The position numbers and the translations under genes were made by a program. A DNA stretch of 64,000 nucleotides from Collimonas antrihumi (GTDB lineage: Bacteria > Pseudomonadota > Gammaproteobacteria > Burkholderiales > Burkholderiaceae_D): NCBI RefSeq assembly GCF_018304965.1, contig NZ_JAGQED010000011.1:53675-117674 (forward strand). The letters are read 5' to 3'. Numbering within the stretch: position 1 is the first letter of the stretch; every line of letters begins with the position of its first letter. Below, piece after piece: positions 18,872-27,022 of this stretch. The notes beneath the pieces were generated by a model. The model made no database searches, was not told the DNA's origin, and saw nothing but the letters and a program-made list of their open reading frames with translations.

Positions 18872-19010
18872 GGTCCTCGTTCCTTGCCTGTGAGTTTAAG
18901 GATAAGGTAACGGTAAAGAAGCAGCATGGGCAACCTAAATTGACTGTGTATTTGCATTAATTAAGCATAAAATACTTCAATGATTAATCAATCAGATTTT
19001 TATACTGCAT
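18872..19010. promoter_or_regulatory. Divergent control region, E1 gene / Lrp regulator
   Basis: 139 bp, AT-rich, between two divergent genes. It contains the near-palindrome TGCATTAATTAAGCA at 18953-18967 and a TTGACT at 18940-18945, but no well-spaced -10. Lrp-family regulators usually bind such AT-rich divergent regions. Assignment is by position. Confidence 0.4.
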
Positions 19011-19475
19011 ATGGATCTTGATTCAACGGATTTGCGTATTTTGATGGCGCTGCAGGAAAACTCAAATATCAGCAATATCGACCTGGCGAAGAAAATCAAC
19101 CTGTCGGCGTCGCCGACGCTGGCGCGGGTCAAGAATCTGGAAGCCGAACAGGTGATCTCGCGTTACGTTGCGCTGGTCGATCCCCCCGCGCTTGGTTTGA
19201 AAATGAACGTTTTCATCCAGGTGAGCTTGGAAAAGCAAGAGTCCGCCGCGCTGGCGCGCTTCGAAAAAGCCGTCAGCCATTTCGAGCAGGTGATGGAGGT
19301 CTACCTGATGACCGGCGACGAGGACTATCTGCTGCGCATCGTGGTGCCGGATATCCAGGCACTGGAACGCTTTATCCTGGATCACCTGACAAAAATCCCG
19401 GGTATCAAGAATATCCGTTCGAGCTTTGCCTTGAAGCAGGTGAAATACAAGACGGCACTGCCGATCAACCCCTAA
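19011..19475 (+). CDS. Lrp/AsnC-family regulator (MdeR-like)
   Basis: 154 residues: N-terminal helix-turn-helix (LDSTDLRILMALQ to SPTLARVKNLE, about 2-45) and C-terminal RAM ligand-binding domain (MTGDEDYLLRIV motif). Divergent from the E1 gene. Lrp proteins of this kind sense amino acids or their derivatives and activate the adjacent catabolic gene. Confidence 0.85.
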   Translation: MDLDSTDLRILMALQENSNISNIDLAKKINLSASPTLARVKNLEAEQVISRYVALVDPPALGLKMNVFIQVSLEKQESAALARFEKAVSHFEQVMEVYLMTGDEDYLLRIVVPDIQALERFILDHLTKIPGIKNIRSSFALKQVKYKTALPINP

Positions 19476-19594
19476 GGCAGAGCCATGACTCAAGCCTGCA
19501 AACGGCAATTATCCCGGGGTTGGCGCTCTGATTATTCAGTGCGCCGGTCCTGGCACAGGAAACGTGGAGAGAACGGCGTGTAAGATGATTTCTT

Positions 19595-19629
19595 GCGGTG
19601 CGCCTTGCGGATACCCGCGCGGCGCACCG
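19595..19629. terminator. Hairpin between convergent genes
   Basis: GGTGCGCC (19597-19604) pairs with GGCGCACC (19621-19628), and an inner GCGG pairs with CCGC. Neither strand has a T-run after it. It lies between the converging Lrp and acdS genes and may act as a weak bidirectional terminator. Confidence 0.4.
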
Positions 19630-19643
19630 GAGAATCAAACGGC

Positions 19644-20660
19644 TCAACCGTTGCGGAACAGGAAGCTATAAGCGTTAAGTGCAGGTACTCCGCCCAAGTG
19701 GGCATACAGCACCTTGGAACCTGCGGGAAACTCGCCCAGCCGCACTTTTTCGATCATTCCGTGCATCGACTTGCCTTCGTATACCGGGTCGGTCAACATG
19801 CCTTCCATGCGTGCGCACAGGCGGATCGCTTCCAGCGTGCCGTCGTTCGGCAAGCCATATTCCGGACCGCCGAAACGCGTATCCAGCACCACATCCTTGG
19901 CAGTGATGTCACGGCCCAGTTCGACCAGCCCGGCGGTGTTTTTCGCGATACGCAGAATCTGCTCGAAGGTCTGTTGCGGCTTGGCCGAAGCGTCGATGCC
20001 GATCACGCGGTCGGCACGGCCGTCGGCGGCAAAACCCACCAGCATGCCGGCTTGCGTGCTACCGGTTACCGAGCAGGTAACGATGTAATCGAACTTGAAA
20101 CCCAGCTCGGCTTCCTGCTGCCTTACTTCCTCAGCAAAACCGACGAATCCCAGGCCGCCGCGCGGATGCTCCGAACAGCCGGCCGGGATAGGGAAGGGCT
20201 TGCCGCCGGCCTTGCGTACATCTTCCATGGCCTGCTCCCAGCTTTGGCGGATGCCGATATCGAAGCCGGCGGCGTCCAGCCGCACATCAGCGCCCATGAT
20301 GCGCGACATCTCGATATTGCCGACCCGGTCATACACAGCATCCGAATAGTTAACCCAATTCTCTTGCACCAGTACGCACTTGAGGCCCAGGTGCGCAGCC
20401 ACCGCGGCAACCTGGCGGGTTTGATTCGACTGGATGCCGCCGATCGAGACCAACGTGTCGTAGCCGCCTTCCAGCGCTTCAGGGATCAGGTATTCGAGCT
20501 TGCGGGTCTTGTTGCCGCCGAAGGCCAGGCCGCTGTTGCAGTCTTCGCGTTTGGCGTAAAGCGCAACCTTGCCGCCAAGGTGGGCGCTTAGCCGTTTCAG
20601 CGGCTGGATAGGTGTCGGTCCGAAAGTAAGCTGGTGACGTGGAAATTTTTTCAAGTTCAT
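19644..20660 (-). CDS. acdS: 1-aminocyclopropane-1-carboxylate (ACC) deaminase
   Basis: 338 residues, the exact family length. PLP lysine Lys51 lies in [13 protein letters not shown]; substrate residues are seen in [14 protein letters not shown] and in [14 protein letters not shown] (Tyr/Glu pair) with the [10 protein letters not shown] loop. The Glu and Leu at the last two sites are those of true ACC deaminases and not of D-cysteine desulfhydrases. The enzyme converts ACC, the plant ethylene precursor, to 2-oxobutyrate and ammonia. Start at 20660 is chosen because AGGAG stands upstream; a longer form from 20729 adds a proline-rich unconserved leader. Confidence 0.95.
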   Translation of the reverse strand: MNLKKFPRHQLTFGPTPIQPLKRLSAHLGGKVALYAKREDCNSGLAFGGNKTRKLEYLIPEALEGGYDTLVSIGGIQSNQTRQVAAVAAHLGLKCVLVQENWVNYSDAVYDRVGNIEMSRIMGADVRLDAAGFDIGIRQSWEQAMEDVRKAGGKPFPIPAGCSEHPRGGLGFVGFAEEVRQQEAELGFKFDYIVTCSVTGSTQAGMLVGFAADGRADRVIGIDASAKPQQTFEQILRIAKNTAGLVELGRDITAKDVVLDTRFGGPEYGLPNDGTLEAIRLCARMEGMLTDPVYEGKSMHGMIEKVRLGEFPAGSKVLYAHLGGVPALNAYSFLFRNG

Positions 20661-20873
20661 GGCAACGGCTCCTGGGGTTGGGGTGGGAGTAGGTATCCAC
20701 GCATCAAGGCTGGCGAAGAAAACAGGCATGCTGAAATCCAGCTTTCATTGATGTTGAAACCAAATCCATATTAAAATCAATCGCAAGAAACATGGTTGCA
20801 AGTTTTATCGATTATTCAGATTTAAAATATGAGTATTGAAAACATAGGCATATTTTATTTTGCCTAAAGACAT
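20661..20873. promoter_or_regulatory. Divergent acdS/acdR control region
   Basis: 213 bp, strongly AT-rich on the acdR side. It holds an inverted repeat TAGGCA (20845-20850) / TGCCTA (20861-20866) with a 10-base spacer just before acdR, a candidate AcdR site. Known acdS genes are controlled by a divergent Lrp-type AcdR. Confidence 0.5.
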
Positions 20874-21383
20874 ATGAAAGCAACAAAATTTCGCTCAAAG
20901 GCGTCGCCGGCCGATGCCACCGGCGAAACCATGGATCGCACCGACCGGGCGATCCTCAAGGCGCTACAGCGCGACGCCTCGGTGTCGAATGTTGCGTTGG
21001 CGGCCAAGGTGAACCTGAGCGCTCCCGCATGTCTGCGAAGAGTCGAGCGGCTCAAGGAATTGGGGCTGATCAAAGGGATCGTGGCGCTACTCGATCCACG
21101 CGCATTGGATGCCGGCACCTTGGTGATGATCGGCGTGGTGCTGGACCGATCGACGCCGGAGTCGTTTGCCGATTTCGAGCGGGCGGCGCAAAAAGTGTCG
21201 GGTTGCCTCGAGTGCCATGTGGTGACAGGAGAGTTCGACTACTTCATGCTGTTGCGGACCAAGGATAACGACAGCTACAACCGCCTCCATGCGGAGCAGT
21301 TGCTGTATTTGCCGGGAGTGCGGCAAATCCGTACATTCATGGTGCTCAAGCAAGTTCTCTCAACTACCCAGCTGCCGATCTAG
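20874..21383 (+). CDS. acdR: Lrp-family regulator of ACC deaminase
   Basis: 169 residues: DNA-binding domain from MDRTDRAILKALQRDAS to APACLRRVERLKELG (about 21-63) and RAM domain with VVTGEFDYFMLLRTKD. Divergent from acdS, as in Pseudomonas and Burkholderia. The 20 residues before MDRTDR are not conserved, so the true start could be the internal ATG at 20934. Confidence 0.9.
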   Translation: MKATKFRSKASPADATGETMDRTDRAILKALQRDASVSNVALAAKVNLSAPACLRRVERLKELGLIKGIVALLDPRALDAGTLVMIGVVLDRSTPESFADFERAAQKVSGCLECHVVTGEFDYFMLLRTKDNDSYNRLHAEQLLYLPGVRQIRTFMVLKQVLSTTQLPI

Positions 21384-21439
21384 CGCGCGATTGCGTATGC
21401 CAGATCGACTTGCATCGATTTGCGGTTATTTGCGTCGGC

Positions 21440-21793
21440 TTACTGTGATCTCAGATGATTCAACATATAGTCCAGGAATGTGTCGACCACGCGCGGCAGG
21501 GTACGCCCGATCAAGGTTTGCACTTCGACCTGGCACCCATCCAGGCCGCGATCGCGGATCGGCAGCATGGTCATTTTTCCCTCTGCGACCCTGTCCCGAA
21601 CCGATACTTCTTGCCGCACAGAGAATGAATACCCTTCTGCGCAGGCCGCGTCAGCAAGTTGCTGGAAAATTTGCGAATTGATTTCCGACGAAGGATGGGT
21701 AATATCAATAAATGGAACGCGAGAACCATTCATCTTTAGCTGAGAAGTTATTGCAAGCGCCCGAGACCTTCGTGCGTGAACACCATTGTGCAT
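21440..21793 (-). pseudogene. LysR-type regulator, C-terminal fragment
   Basis: An open stretch of 117 codons that, from about residue 28 on, resembles only the end of a LysR effector domain (RVPFIDITHPSSEIN, then EGYSFSVRQEVSVRDRVAEG and LPRVVDTFLDYML). The DNA-binding domain and most of the effector domain are missing. It lies 470 bp or less from the first dif-type site, so it is probably an old casualty of terminus rearrangement. Confidence 0.55.
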
Positions 21794-21926
21794 TTTTGTA
21801 CGAGCCTTATTCTAGAAAATTGCATCGACGGGTCTACTGTTATGAGCATGATCGGTATGAAATGTGGGTGCACATGGAGTCAGACCGCGCTGGGCGCTGA
21901 TTCAAGGCTAATTTAAGGGTGTTCAA

Positions 21927-21954
21927 ACTTCGCATAATTTGTAATCTGTATTGC
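21927..21954 (+). other. dif-type site 1 (left end of prophage A)
   Basis: XerC arm ACTTCGCATAA (21927-21937), centre TTTGTA (21938-21943), then ATCTGTATTGC in the XerD-arm position, which is degenerate. The good left arm is chromosomal; the poor right arm belongs to phage A. The E. coli XerC arm GGTGCGCATAA shares the CGCATAA core. Confidence 0.85.
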
Positions 21955-21967
21955 TGCAAATTAGTTA

Positions 21968-22267
21968 CTACGCCGTAGCCGGAACCCGCATCCAGCCTAC
22001 GTTTGCGACGCGTAGTAACCAATTAAAAGAAGTGGACATTTTGTCCGTTTTTGCCCGTCTTTTCTGTTCTTCCTCTGCCATCAAATCCAGCATTTCGCTG
22101 CCACTGATTCCGGCTTCATGCGCGATGATTTTTGCGGTCAATGCGTCGGGGATTCGGCCCCCTTTTACGTATCTGTGCAGCGTTACTTGCTGCATGCCCC
22201 AGTCCTTCGATGCTTGATTGATTGAACGGCCTTTTAATGCTTTCGCTATCACTTCTAGATAACTCAT
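21968..22267 (-). CDS. Prophage A repressor-like HTH protein
   Basis: 99 residues. An N-terminal helix-turn-helix (SINQASKDWGMQQVTLHRYV, about 15-34) and a following helix resemble small Cro/CI-type regulators. Leftward and divergent from the phage operon, with paired operators in between, the typical place of an inovirus immunity repressor. Its stop lies 14 bases inside the phage, so it does not read through the attachment site. Confidence 0.75.
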   Translation of the reverse strand: MSYLEVIAKALKGRSINQASKDWGMQQVTLHRYVKGGRIPDALTAKIIAHEAGISGSEMLDLMAEEEQKRRAKTDKMSTSFNWLLRVANVGWMRVPATA

Positions 22268-22289
22268 AGTTATTCCCCATTGGCAACGG

Positions 22290-22344
22290 TTATACCTTTC
22301 GGTATAAATTTCGATTCATACCAACCGGTATAAGACCGTTCGGT
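22290..22344. promoter_or_regulatory. Prophage A operators, ATACC-N4-GGTAT
   Basis: Two clear inverted repeats: ATACC-tttc-GGTAT at 22292-22305 (7-bp arms if flanking bases count) and ATACC-aacc-GGTAT at 22318-22331. A weaker ACC-gttc-GGT follows at 22335-22344. They lie between the divergent repressor and ssDNA-binding genes. Confidence 0.75.
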
Positions 22345-22396
22345 TTGTAGGTAAACCTTACGCACATTTAATCAATCAGTCTAGGGGCTAGAAATC

Positions 22397-22717
22397 ATGA
22401 AAAACACCATCCAAATTTTGCACGTTGTCACTGTTGCTGGTCGTTCGAAAAAAACCGGTAACGATTACGACATGCGTATGGCGCAATGCATCGTGCACAA
22501 GGTCAATCGTGACACTGGCGTGGTGGAACCTTTGGTCGGCGAATTGGTGCTGCCTGAGCGTTTCAAGGAAACTGCGCCGGGCATGTATGAGGTGGAATTT
22601 GAAGTCGCCATCTCGCAGCAAAAGCGCGTGGAATCGACTGTCGCATCGATTACGCCAATTTCTCAAAAGCCTGCTGCTAACGCGGCTCCGCAAGCCGCTG
22701 CTGCTAAGGCGGCGTAA
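22397..22717 (+). CDS. Prophage A ssDNA-binding protein (G5P role)
   Basis: 106 residues. Position first in the lytic operon, the small size, a beta-rich N-terminal part and an Ala/Pro-rich tail (ANAAPQAAAAKAA) fit the helix-destabilising protein that coats phage ssDNA before export. It has no obvious primary homology to the M13 G5P, so the role is inferred from order and size. Confidence 0.65.
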   Translation: MKNTIQILHVVTVAGRSKKTGNDYDMRMAQCIVHKVNRDTGVVEPLVGELVLPERFKETAPGMYEVEFEVAISQQKRVESTVASITPISQKPAANAAPQAAAAKAA

Positions 22718-22719
22718 CC

Positions 22720-22932
22720 ATGACTGCCATTCCGACCAGTATTTTCGAGACGCCTGCTGATGCTGCTGCTCGTCATTTGCGGTTGGCGCAAATTTCCAGT
22801 GACGGTCTTCATCGTGTTCTTGAAGAACGTCGCACATGTTTCAAGCAAGGTTTGTACTACGCCGCTATTGGGCTTGGCGAAATGGCTGCTAGTCGCATTT
22901 CATATCTTGGCGGCATGGCAGGGGAGTGGTAA
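22720..22932 (+). CDS. Conserved small inovirus protein (IFETP/GGMAGEW family)
   Basis: 70 residues. It shares a clear pattern with a protein of prophage C at 36636: IFETP near the start, LR..I..DGLHR..EER..C..QG in the middle, and an identical GGMAGEW end. Function unknown. It starts 3 bases after the ssDNA-binding gene, so it is co-translated with early genes. Confidence 0.75.
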   Translation: MTAIPTSIFETPADAAARHLRLAQISSDGLHRVLEERRTCFKQGLYYAAIGLGEMAASRISYLGGMAGEW

Positions 22933-22934
22933 GC

Positions 22935-23045
22935 ATGCAACCGGAAATATATTTCGCCATGTTGATGGCGACGATGTACGGCTTTTGGGCGCTGAGTATC
23001 GGCGGCGTCTATTGGCTGCACATTTGGCTCTGTGAGACGTTCTGA
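22935..23045 (+). CDS. 36-residue membrane peptide, prophage A
   Basis: One hydrophobic helix with few charges (MLMATMYGFWALSIGGVYWL in the middle). Starts 3 bases after the previous stop and its TGA overlaps the next ATG (TGATG). Size and place resemble the minor tip proteins G7P/G9P of Ff phages, but the match is by position only. Confidence 0.65.
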   Translation: MQPEIYFAMLMATMYGFWALSIGGVYWLHIWLCETF

Positions 23046-23302
23046 TGTCGACTTGTGCCAAAGCAGTACAGCAGCAAGACGGGTCTTACCTGCTCGTGTT
23101 GGATCCGTCTGTAACGATTGTCACCACATGTCAGTACGTGGTGCAAACGGGTGATGAGGCATCTTTGGGGTCACTACTCGCCTTAACACCCGATCAAGGT
23201 CTCGCTATCGGTTCGGCAATTGGTTTGTTGTTTGCCGGTGCGTGGCTCTTTCAACCAGTGATCCAAACTTTTAAGGGTGGTTCAAATGAAGAACATGATT
23301 AA
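23045..23302 (+). CDS. 85-residue minor membrane protein, prophage A
   Basis: N-terminal soluble part with two cysteines, then ALTPDQGLAIGSAIGLLFAG and a membrane helix of about 20 residues near the C-terminus, ending in a charged tail. The tail overlaps the start of the coat gene by 17 bases. Prophage C has a counterpart at 41480 (62 residues, a TPEQAD start and one helix). Probably a minor virion or assembly protein. Confidence 0.7.
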   Translation: MSTCAKAVQQQDGSYLLVLDPSVTIVTTCQYVVQTGDEASLGSLLALTPDQGLAIGSAIGLLFAGAWLFQPVIQTFKGGSNEEHD

Positions 23303-23519
23303 CGCAGTAAAGCACGCGTACTTGTCGAAAAAAGAAAAGCTGGCGATTGCTGGTACTGGCCTGTTGGCTGCTGCTGGTAGTGCGTCGGCTGCTGTGGACA
23401 CCACGGCGATTACAACCGCACTCACTGATGCTGGCGCTGCTGTGGCGGTGGTTGGTGGTGCCGTGGTGGTCGCCTATGTCGGCGTCAAGGTGTTTCATCT
23501 GGTGCGTTCGGCGCTGTAA
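23286..23519 (+). CDS. Major coat protein precursor (G8P), prophage A
   Basis: 77 residues. Basic start, hydrophobic leader ending GSASA (cleavage near residue 35), then a short acidic segment, a membrane helix rich in Ala/Val and a basic end (KVFHLVRSAL). This is the standard inovirus coat design. Start at 23286 follows AGGGTGG. A terminator stands directly after, which lets coat mRNA outnumber later genes. Confidence 0.88.
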   Translation: MKNMINAVKHAYLSKKEKLAIAGTGLLAAAGSASAAVDTTAITTALTDAGAAVAVVGGAVVVAYVGVKVFHLVRSAL

Positions 23520-23540
23520 TAGCGGAAGCAACAAAAATCA

Positions 23541-23568
23541 AACGGGGGCTTCGGCCTCCGTTCTTATT
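23541..23568 (+). terminator. Terminator after major coat gene, prophage A
   Basis: Nine-base-pair stem from AACGGGGGC with a TTCG loop and GCCTCCGTT, then TCTTATTT. Inoviruses usually have a partial terminator here, between the coat gene and the adsorption gene. Confidence 0.8.
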
Positions 23569-23579
23569 TCGGGGGATAT

Positions 23580-23639
23580 ATGGGATTGGTCGTGTTGATA
23601 GCGGTGGCCGGTGCGTTCTGGATTCTGTTCCGATCATGA
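23580..23639 (+). CDS. 19-residue membrane peptide, prophage A
   Basis: MGLVVLIAVAGAFWILFRS, a single helix with a terminal Arg. GGGGG stands 4 bases upstream and its stop overlaps the next ATG as ATGA. Prophage C has a 25-residue peptide at exactly this place, which supports both as real genes. Possible virion tip protein. Confidence 0.6.
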   Translation: MGLVVLIAVAGAFWILFRS

Positions 23640-25090
23640 ACTACCTGCTGAAGCGGATTGTGGTCGGCGTGTGTATCGCGCTGGTGATGATGCTGGTGCA
23701 TAAGGTCAGTCATGCGGCTGGTGCGTATTGGGTTCATACGGGCAATGGGTCTAGTGGTCAGTTTTCTAGCGCGGCGGCTGCGTGTACCGATTATGAGGTG
23801 CAAAACGAGGCGCAGTATGGATGGAAGTTTGATCATATTGTCCTGCATGATGGTTGGGCTGAGTGTTGGGCGCAGCAAGGCTATGCGCCGGTGTATCGTG
23901 GCAATGCGACTATGGTTGGCACGTGTAGTACCGGCATCGGTGCGGACGGCTCCTGTGGTCCTCCGCCGGTTGACTGTAGCTCTGGCAAGCCAACACAATT
24001 CCTGTTTGATACGGGGCCTGTCGGTCCAACGAAAAGCAAGGTGCCGACGAACGATGGCTTCTGCGGTTTGAGTGCCTATCCGAAGCCTGCTATTTCCAGT
24101 TGCTATAACTCGACTTCTGATCCTCGTACTGCGCATGTGATGTGTAATTATGTTGGCGCTCGTGACGGTACGACGGCTCCTAACGGCACTGCGCCGCCTC
24201 CTGTTGATCCCGCACCTGATTTGCCAAAGCCTCCCGTGCCGGTTCAGGTGCAGGGCGATCCGGGTCAAGGTTGTCCAGGCGGCACGCAGAATGTTGGTAC
24301 TGATTCTAGTGGTACTCCCATGTGTAAAGGCATGGGTACGAACCCTGCATCGCAAGATCAGCAAAGCACGAAGAATCCTGATGTGACGACGAATAACGCC
24401 GATGGTTCTACAACCAAAAAGACAAGCGAAGTCGTGACCAACTCGGATGGCAGTAAAACGACTTACACGAATGAGTGCGTGACGGCGACAACCGGCTCGG
24501 TCAACTGCCACACCTACAACAGCACGGGCAAAACAATCACGGGTGCGCAGGGTAGCGCTGACGGCAAGGCTCCGGCTGCTGCTGGCACGTCTGGTGCGCC
24601 TGGCGGTGGTGATTGCAAAGATGGAAAGTCATGTAGTGACCTGTGTGCCTTGCATCCTGAGCTGAACGTTTGCTCAAATTCTCAGGTGTTAGGCGGTGGC
24701 TGCGATGGTGCGCAAGATACGACTGCTTGCACGGGCGATGCAATTTCTTGCGCCATCTTGAAACAGCAGCGTGTGGAGTGGTGCCAAAACTCGCAAACGA
24801 CGCCGACTAAGACGTTGGGGGATGCCTTGTTGTCTGGGTCTGACCCGATGGCGTCAACGTTGCCGACTGCGGCTAACGGCCAGACGTTGGCGGTTGGGTC
24901 GCTTGATCAATCTGGTTTCTTGGGTGGTGGTGGGTGCATCACGGATAAGACGATAACGCTGATGGGTGTGTCTAGGTCGTTACCGTTCTCGCAGGTGTGT
25001 CCGTATCTGTTGCCTTTGCGTGGGGCCATCATGGTGGTGGCGGGCTTGGTGTCGCTGGCGATGATGCGTGGCGCGATTATGGGGGGCTGA
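23636..25090 (+). CDS. Minor coat/adsorption protein (G3P role), prophage A
   Basis: 484 residues. Signal peptide (IALVMMLVHKVSHA), then a Cys-containing domain with YWVHTGNGSSGQF, AACTDYEVQNEAQYGW and DHIVLHDGWAECWAQQG, a long Gly/Ser/Thr/Asn linker (about 190-320), and a C-terminal helix. This is the N-domain, linker, anchor plan of inovirus attachment proteins. The first domain is clearly related to that of prophage C. Such domains bind a pilus or other receptor. Confidence 0.82.
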   Translation: MNYLLKRIVVGVCIALVMMLVHKVSHAAGAYWVHTGNGSSGQFSSAAAACTDYEVQNEAQYGWKFDHIVLHDGWAECWAQQGYAPVYRGNATMVGTCSTGIGADGSCGPPPVDCSSGKPTQFLFDTGPVGPTKSKVPTNDGFCGLSAYPKPAISSCYNSTSDPRTAHVMCNYVGARDGTTAPNGTAPPPVDPAPDLPKPPVPVQVQGDPGQGCPGGTQNVGTDSSGTPMCKGMGTNPASQDQQSTKNPDVTTNNADGSTTKKTSEVVTNSDGSKTTYTNECVTATTGSVNCHTYNSTGKTITGAQGSADGKAPAAAGTSGAPGGGDCKDGKSCSDLCALHPELNVCSNSQVLGGGCDGAQDTTACTGDAISCAILKQQRVEWCQNSQTTPTKTLGDALLSGSDPMASTLPTAANGQTLAVGSLDQSGFLGGGGCITDKTITLMGVSRSLPFSQVCPYLLPLRGAIMVVAGLVSLAMMRGAIMGG

Positions 25091-25092
25091 TT

Positions 25093-25398
25093 ATGCCGTT
25101 GCTTGCGTTGTTACCGGAGTTGTTGGGTGGGCTGGCCTTCGTTATGGGGTCGTTGGTGGGGCGTGTGTTGCTGGCGTTGGGGATGAGTTACGTGACGTAC
25201 AGTGGCATTGATGCGATCAATTCCAACATTGTCAGTACAGTCCAGTCGAACCTGTCTGGTGTTGGTGCTGATGTCGTCGGCATGCTGTCGTATCTGTGGC
25301 TGGATAAGGCGGTGAGCATGGTGTTGTCGTCGTATGCGGCGGCGGTGGCGATGAAGGTGACGGCGGGTTCGATCACAAAAATGGTGATAAAAAAATGA
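25093..25398 (+). CDS. Minor coat protein G6P (DUF2523), prophage A
   Basis: 101 residues with three hydrophobic helices. Position between adsorption protein and Zot, and the pattern ALGMSYVTYSGID followed by VGMLSYLWLDKAV, match DUF2523 inovirus proteins. Its stop overlaps the Zot start by ATGA. G6P caps the virion with G3P. Confidence 0.85.
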   Translation: MPLLALLPELLGGLAFVMGSLVGRVLLALGMSYVTYSGIDAINSNIVSTVQSNLSGVGADVVGMLSYLWLDKAVSMVLSSYAAAVAMKVTAGSITKMVIKK

Positions 25399-26516
25399 TT
25401 ACTATAATCACGGGATTGCCTGGTAACGGTAAGACGCTGTACGCGTTGTGGTTCGTCAAAATGTGGGCTGAAAAAGACAATCGGCCTGTGTTCTATTCGG
25501 GGATCAATGACCTGAAATTGCCTTGGACTGAGATCGACGCTGATAAGTGGTTTGATGCGCCGCCAAACTCCATTGTGGTCATTGATGAGTGTCAGCGGGT
25601 GTTCCGTCCGCGTACCGCAACAAAGGAGGTGCCTAAGCACGTATCTGAGCTTGAGACGCATCGCCACAAGGGTATTGATCTTGTGCTGATTACTCAGCAT
25701 CCGTCGCTGGCTGATATCGCGTTGAGGCGGTTGGCGGGTAAGCATATGCATGTGGTGCGGCGGTGGGGTACACAGTCGGCGACGGTGCATGAATGGCCTG
25801 CGGTCAAGGATAACTGCGATAAGAATCCGGGCCGCAAGGATTCGATCAAACATGCGTGGAAATATCCCAAAGCGGTGTATGAGTACTATAAAAGCGCTGA
25901 GGTGCACACGGTTAAAAGACATATACCGATGCGTGTCATCATGCTATTTGTTATTCCGCTGCTGCTGATCGGTGCGGGATATTACTTCTATCATTTCGTG
26001 ATGAAGCGGGTGCATCCTGAGCTGCAGTTGCAGGCTACGGCGCAAGGGCAGCAGATGGTCGGTACGGCTCAGGGCGGTGTCCAGCGCGCCTCGTACAAGA
26101 ATGCAAAGGATGATGCTCAGCAGTTCATGTTTGACCGGACGCCGCGTGTTGCTGGATTGCCGCAGACGGCTCCCAGGTATGACGAAGTGACGAAGCCCAC
26201 TACTGCGCCGGTGCCGGCCGCTTGCGTGGCCAATGCGAAGCGATGCGATTGTTTCACTCAGCAGGCGACGCCTATTAACGTGCCTGACCTGCTCTGTCGT
26301 GACATTGTGGCGCGTGGCTATTTTGTCGATTTTGATGATAACGGCGGTCACAATCAAAAGCAGGGCGTGGCGATGGCGGCGGCTGATACGCGGGTGGCAG
26401 AGCCTACGCAAAAAGCGACTGGCGGCGGTTCTGGTGCGGTGGTGGCGGTCTTGGGCGATGAAGAGGGGTACGGCGTTCTCGGAAAGCGCACAGGTCGCTC
26501 TGCGGGCTCGAAATAA
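25395..26516 (+). CDS. Zot-like assembly ATPase (G1P), prophage A
   Basis: 373 residues. Walker A GLPGNGKT (6-13), Walker B region IVVIDECQRVF, then a single membrane helix (VIMLFVIPLLLIGAGYYFY, about residues 180-199) and a periplasmic C-terminal domain with Cys residues ending in GSK. Zot proteins drive phage export through the inner membrane. The C-terminal GVLGKRTGRSAGSK resembles that of prophage C (GVLGKRTGRPIGAK). Confidence 0.92.
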   Translation: MITIITGLPGNGKTLYALWFVKMWAEKDNRPVFYSGINDLKLPWTEIDADKWFDAPPNSIVVIDECQRVFRPRTATKEVPKHVSELETHRHKGIDLVLITQHPSLADIALRRLAGKHMHVVRRWGTQSATVHEWPAVKDNCDKNPGRKDSIKHAWKYPKAVYEYYKSAEVHTVKRHIPMRVIMLFVIPLLLIGAGYYFYHFVMKRVHPELQLQATAQGQQMVGTAQGGVQRASYKNAKDDAQQFMFDRTPRVAGLPQTAPRYDEVTKPTTAPVPAACVANAKRCDCFTQQATPINVPDLLCRDIVARGYFVDFDDNGGHNQKQGVAMAAADTRVAEPTQKATGGGSGAVVAVLGDEEGYGVLGKRTGRSAGSK

Positions 26517-26518
26517 GC

Positions 26519-26530
26519 GTGACGCGTCAC
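26519..26530. promoter_or_regulatory. GTGAC-CG-GTCAC palindrome after Zot, prophage A
   Basis: Perfect 12-bp palindrome 2 bases after the Zot stop. The same sequence occurs repeatedly in prophage B and a variant in C. Confidence 0.75.
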
Positions 26531-27022
26531 GAAAAATTGCGGCTGATTAGAGACGGCCCGAAGGGCAAAATATCCCCACGTTAGCAAGGCCAAAGGTTTT
26601 TACATGCGGTGTTCCGTGCAAATGCCGGTCGCCGCGACAAGCGCCGCGAGGGGGATTTTTAGTCGTGCAGTCATGCCGGCCGATGGGGTAGGGTAGAAGC
26701 GCATCACGTAATAACCCCTCGCTCCTGAAAAACCGGTTTTGACGTTGGGTTGTGGTGCGTGGCTGAGGTGCAAGGGGTGGCGGTCGTTGTGTGCCCGCCG
26801 CCCAGTCGGTCGCGAAGCGGCGGCAGGCGGCGGGCGCGCAGCGCCCGCCTAAACTTGTACTACGAACACTTAACGGAACCAAGTAAACAAAGGGTTTCCA
26901 GCCGATAGGCAAATGAACTAGGTTTTTTGAAGTCCAGTTTTTGAAGTACAAAAGAAAAAGCCCCGAAGTGATCGAAACACTTCGGGGCCGTCCGATAAAC
27001 CAGATAGCAGCTGGAGTACCGA
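26531..27022. other. Hairpin-rich region, probable origin/packaging region of prophage A
   Basis: About 490 bp with no convincing gene. Perfect 9-bp hairpin GGCGGGCGC / GCGCCCGCC with a 3-base loop at 26829-26849, and an 11-bp hairpin around CCCCGAAGTG / CACTTCGGGG at 26960-26988 with an A-run before it (a T-run on the leftward strand). Filamentous phage intergenic regions hold the replication origin and packaging hairpin in such structures. Directly upstream of rep. Confidence 0.6.

Noticed and set aside
21712..21900. 62-codon plus-strand frame before site 1
   Set aside because: No recognised family and it overlaps the LysR remnant on the other strand; might be a fragment but cannot be supported.
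23564..24511. 315-codon leftward open frame
   Set aside because: Antisense to the prophage A adsorption gene; Arg/Thr/His-rich shadow without start context.
26547..26951. 134-codon leftward frame in the prophage A non-coding region
   Set aside because: Composition follows GC-rich hairpins (Pro/Arg-rich), with no ribosome site; the region is better explained as origin/packaging DNA.
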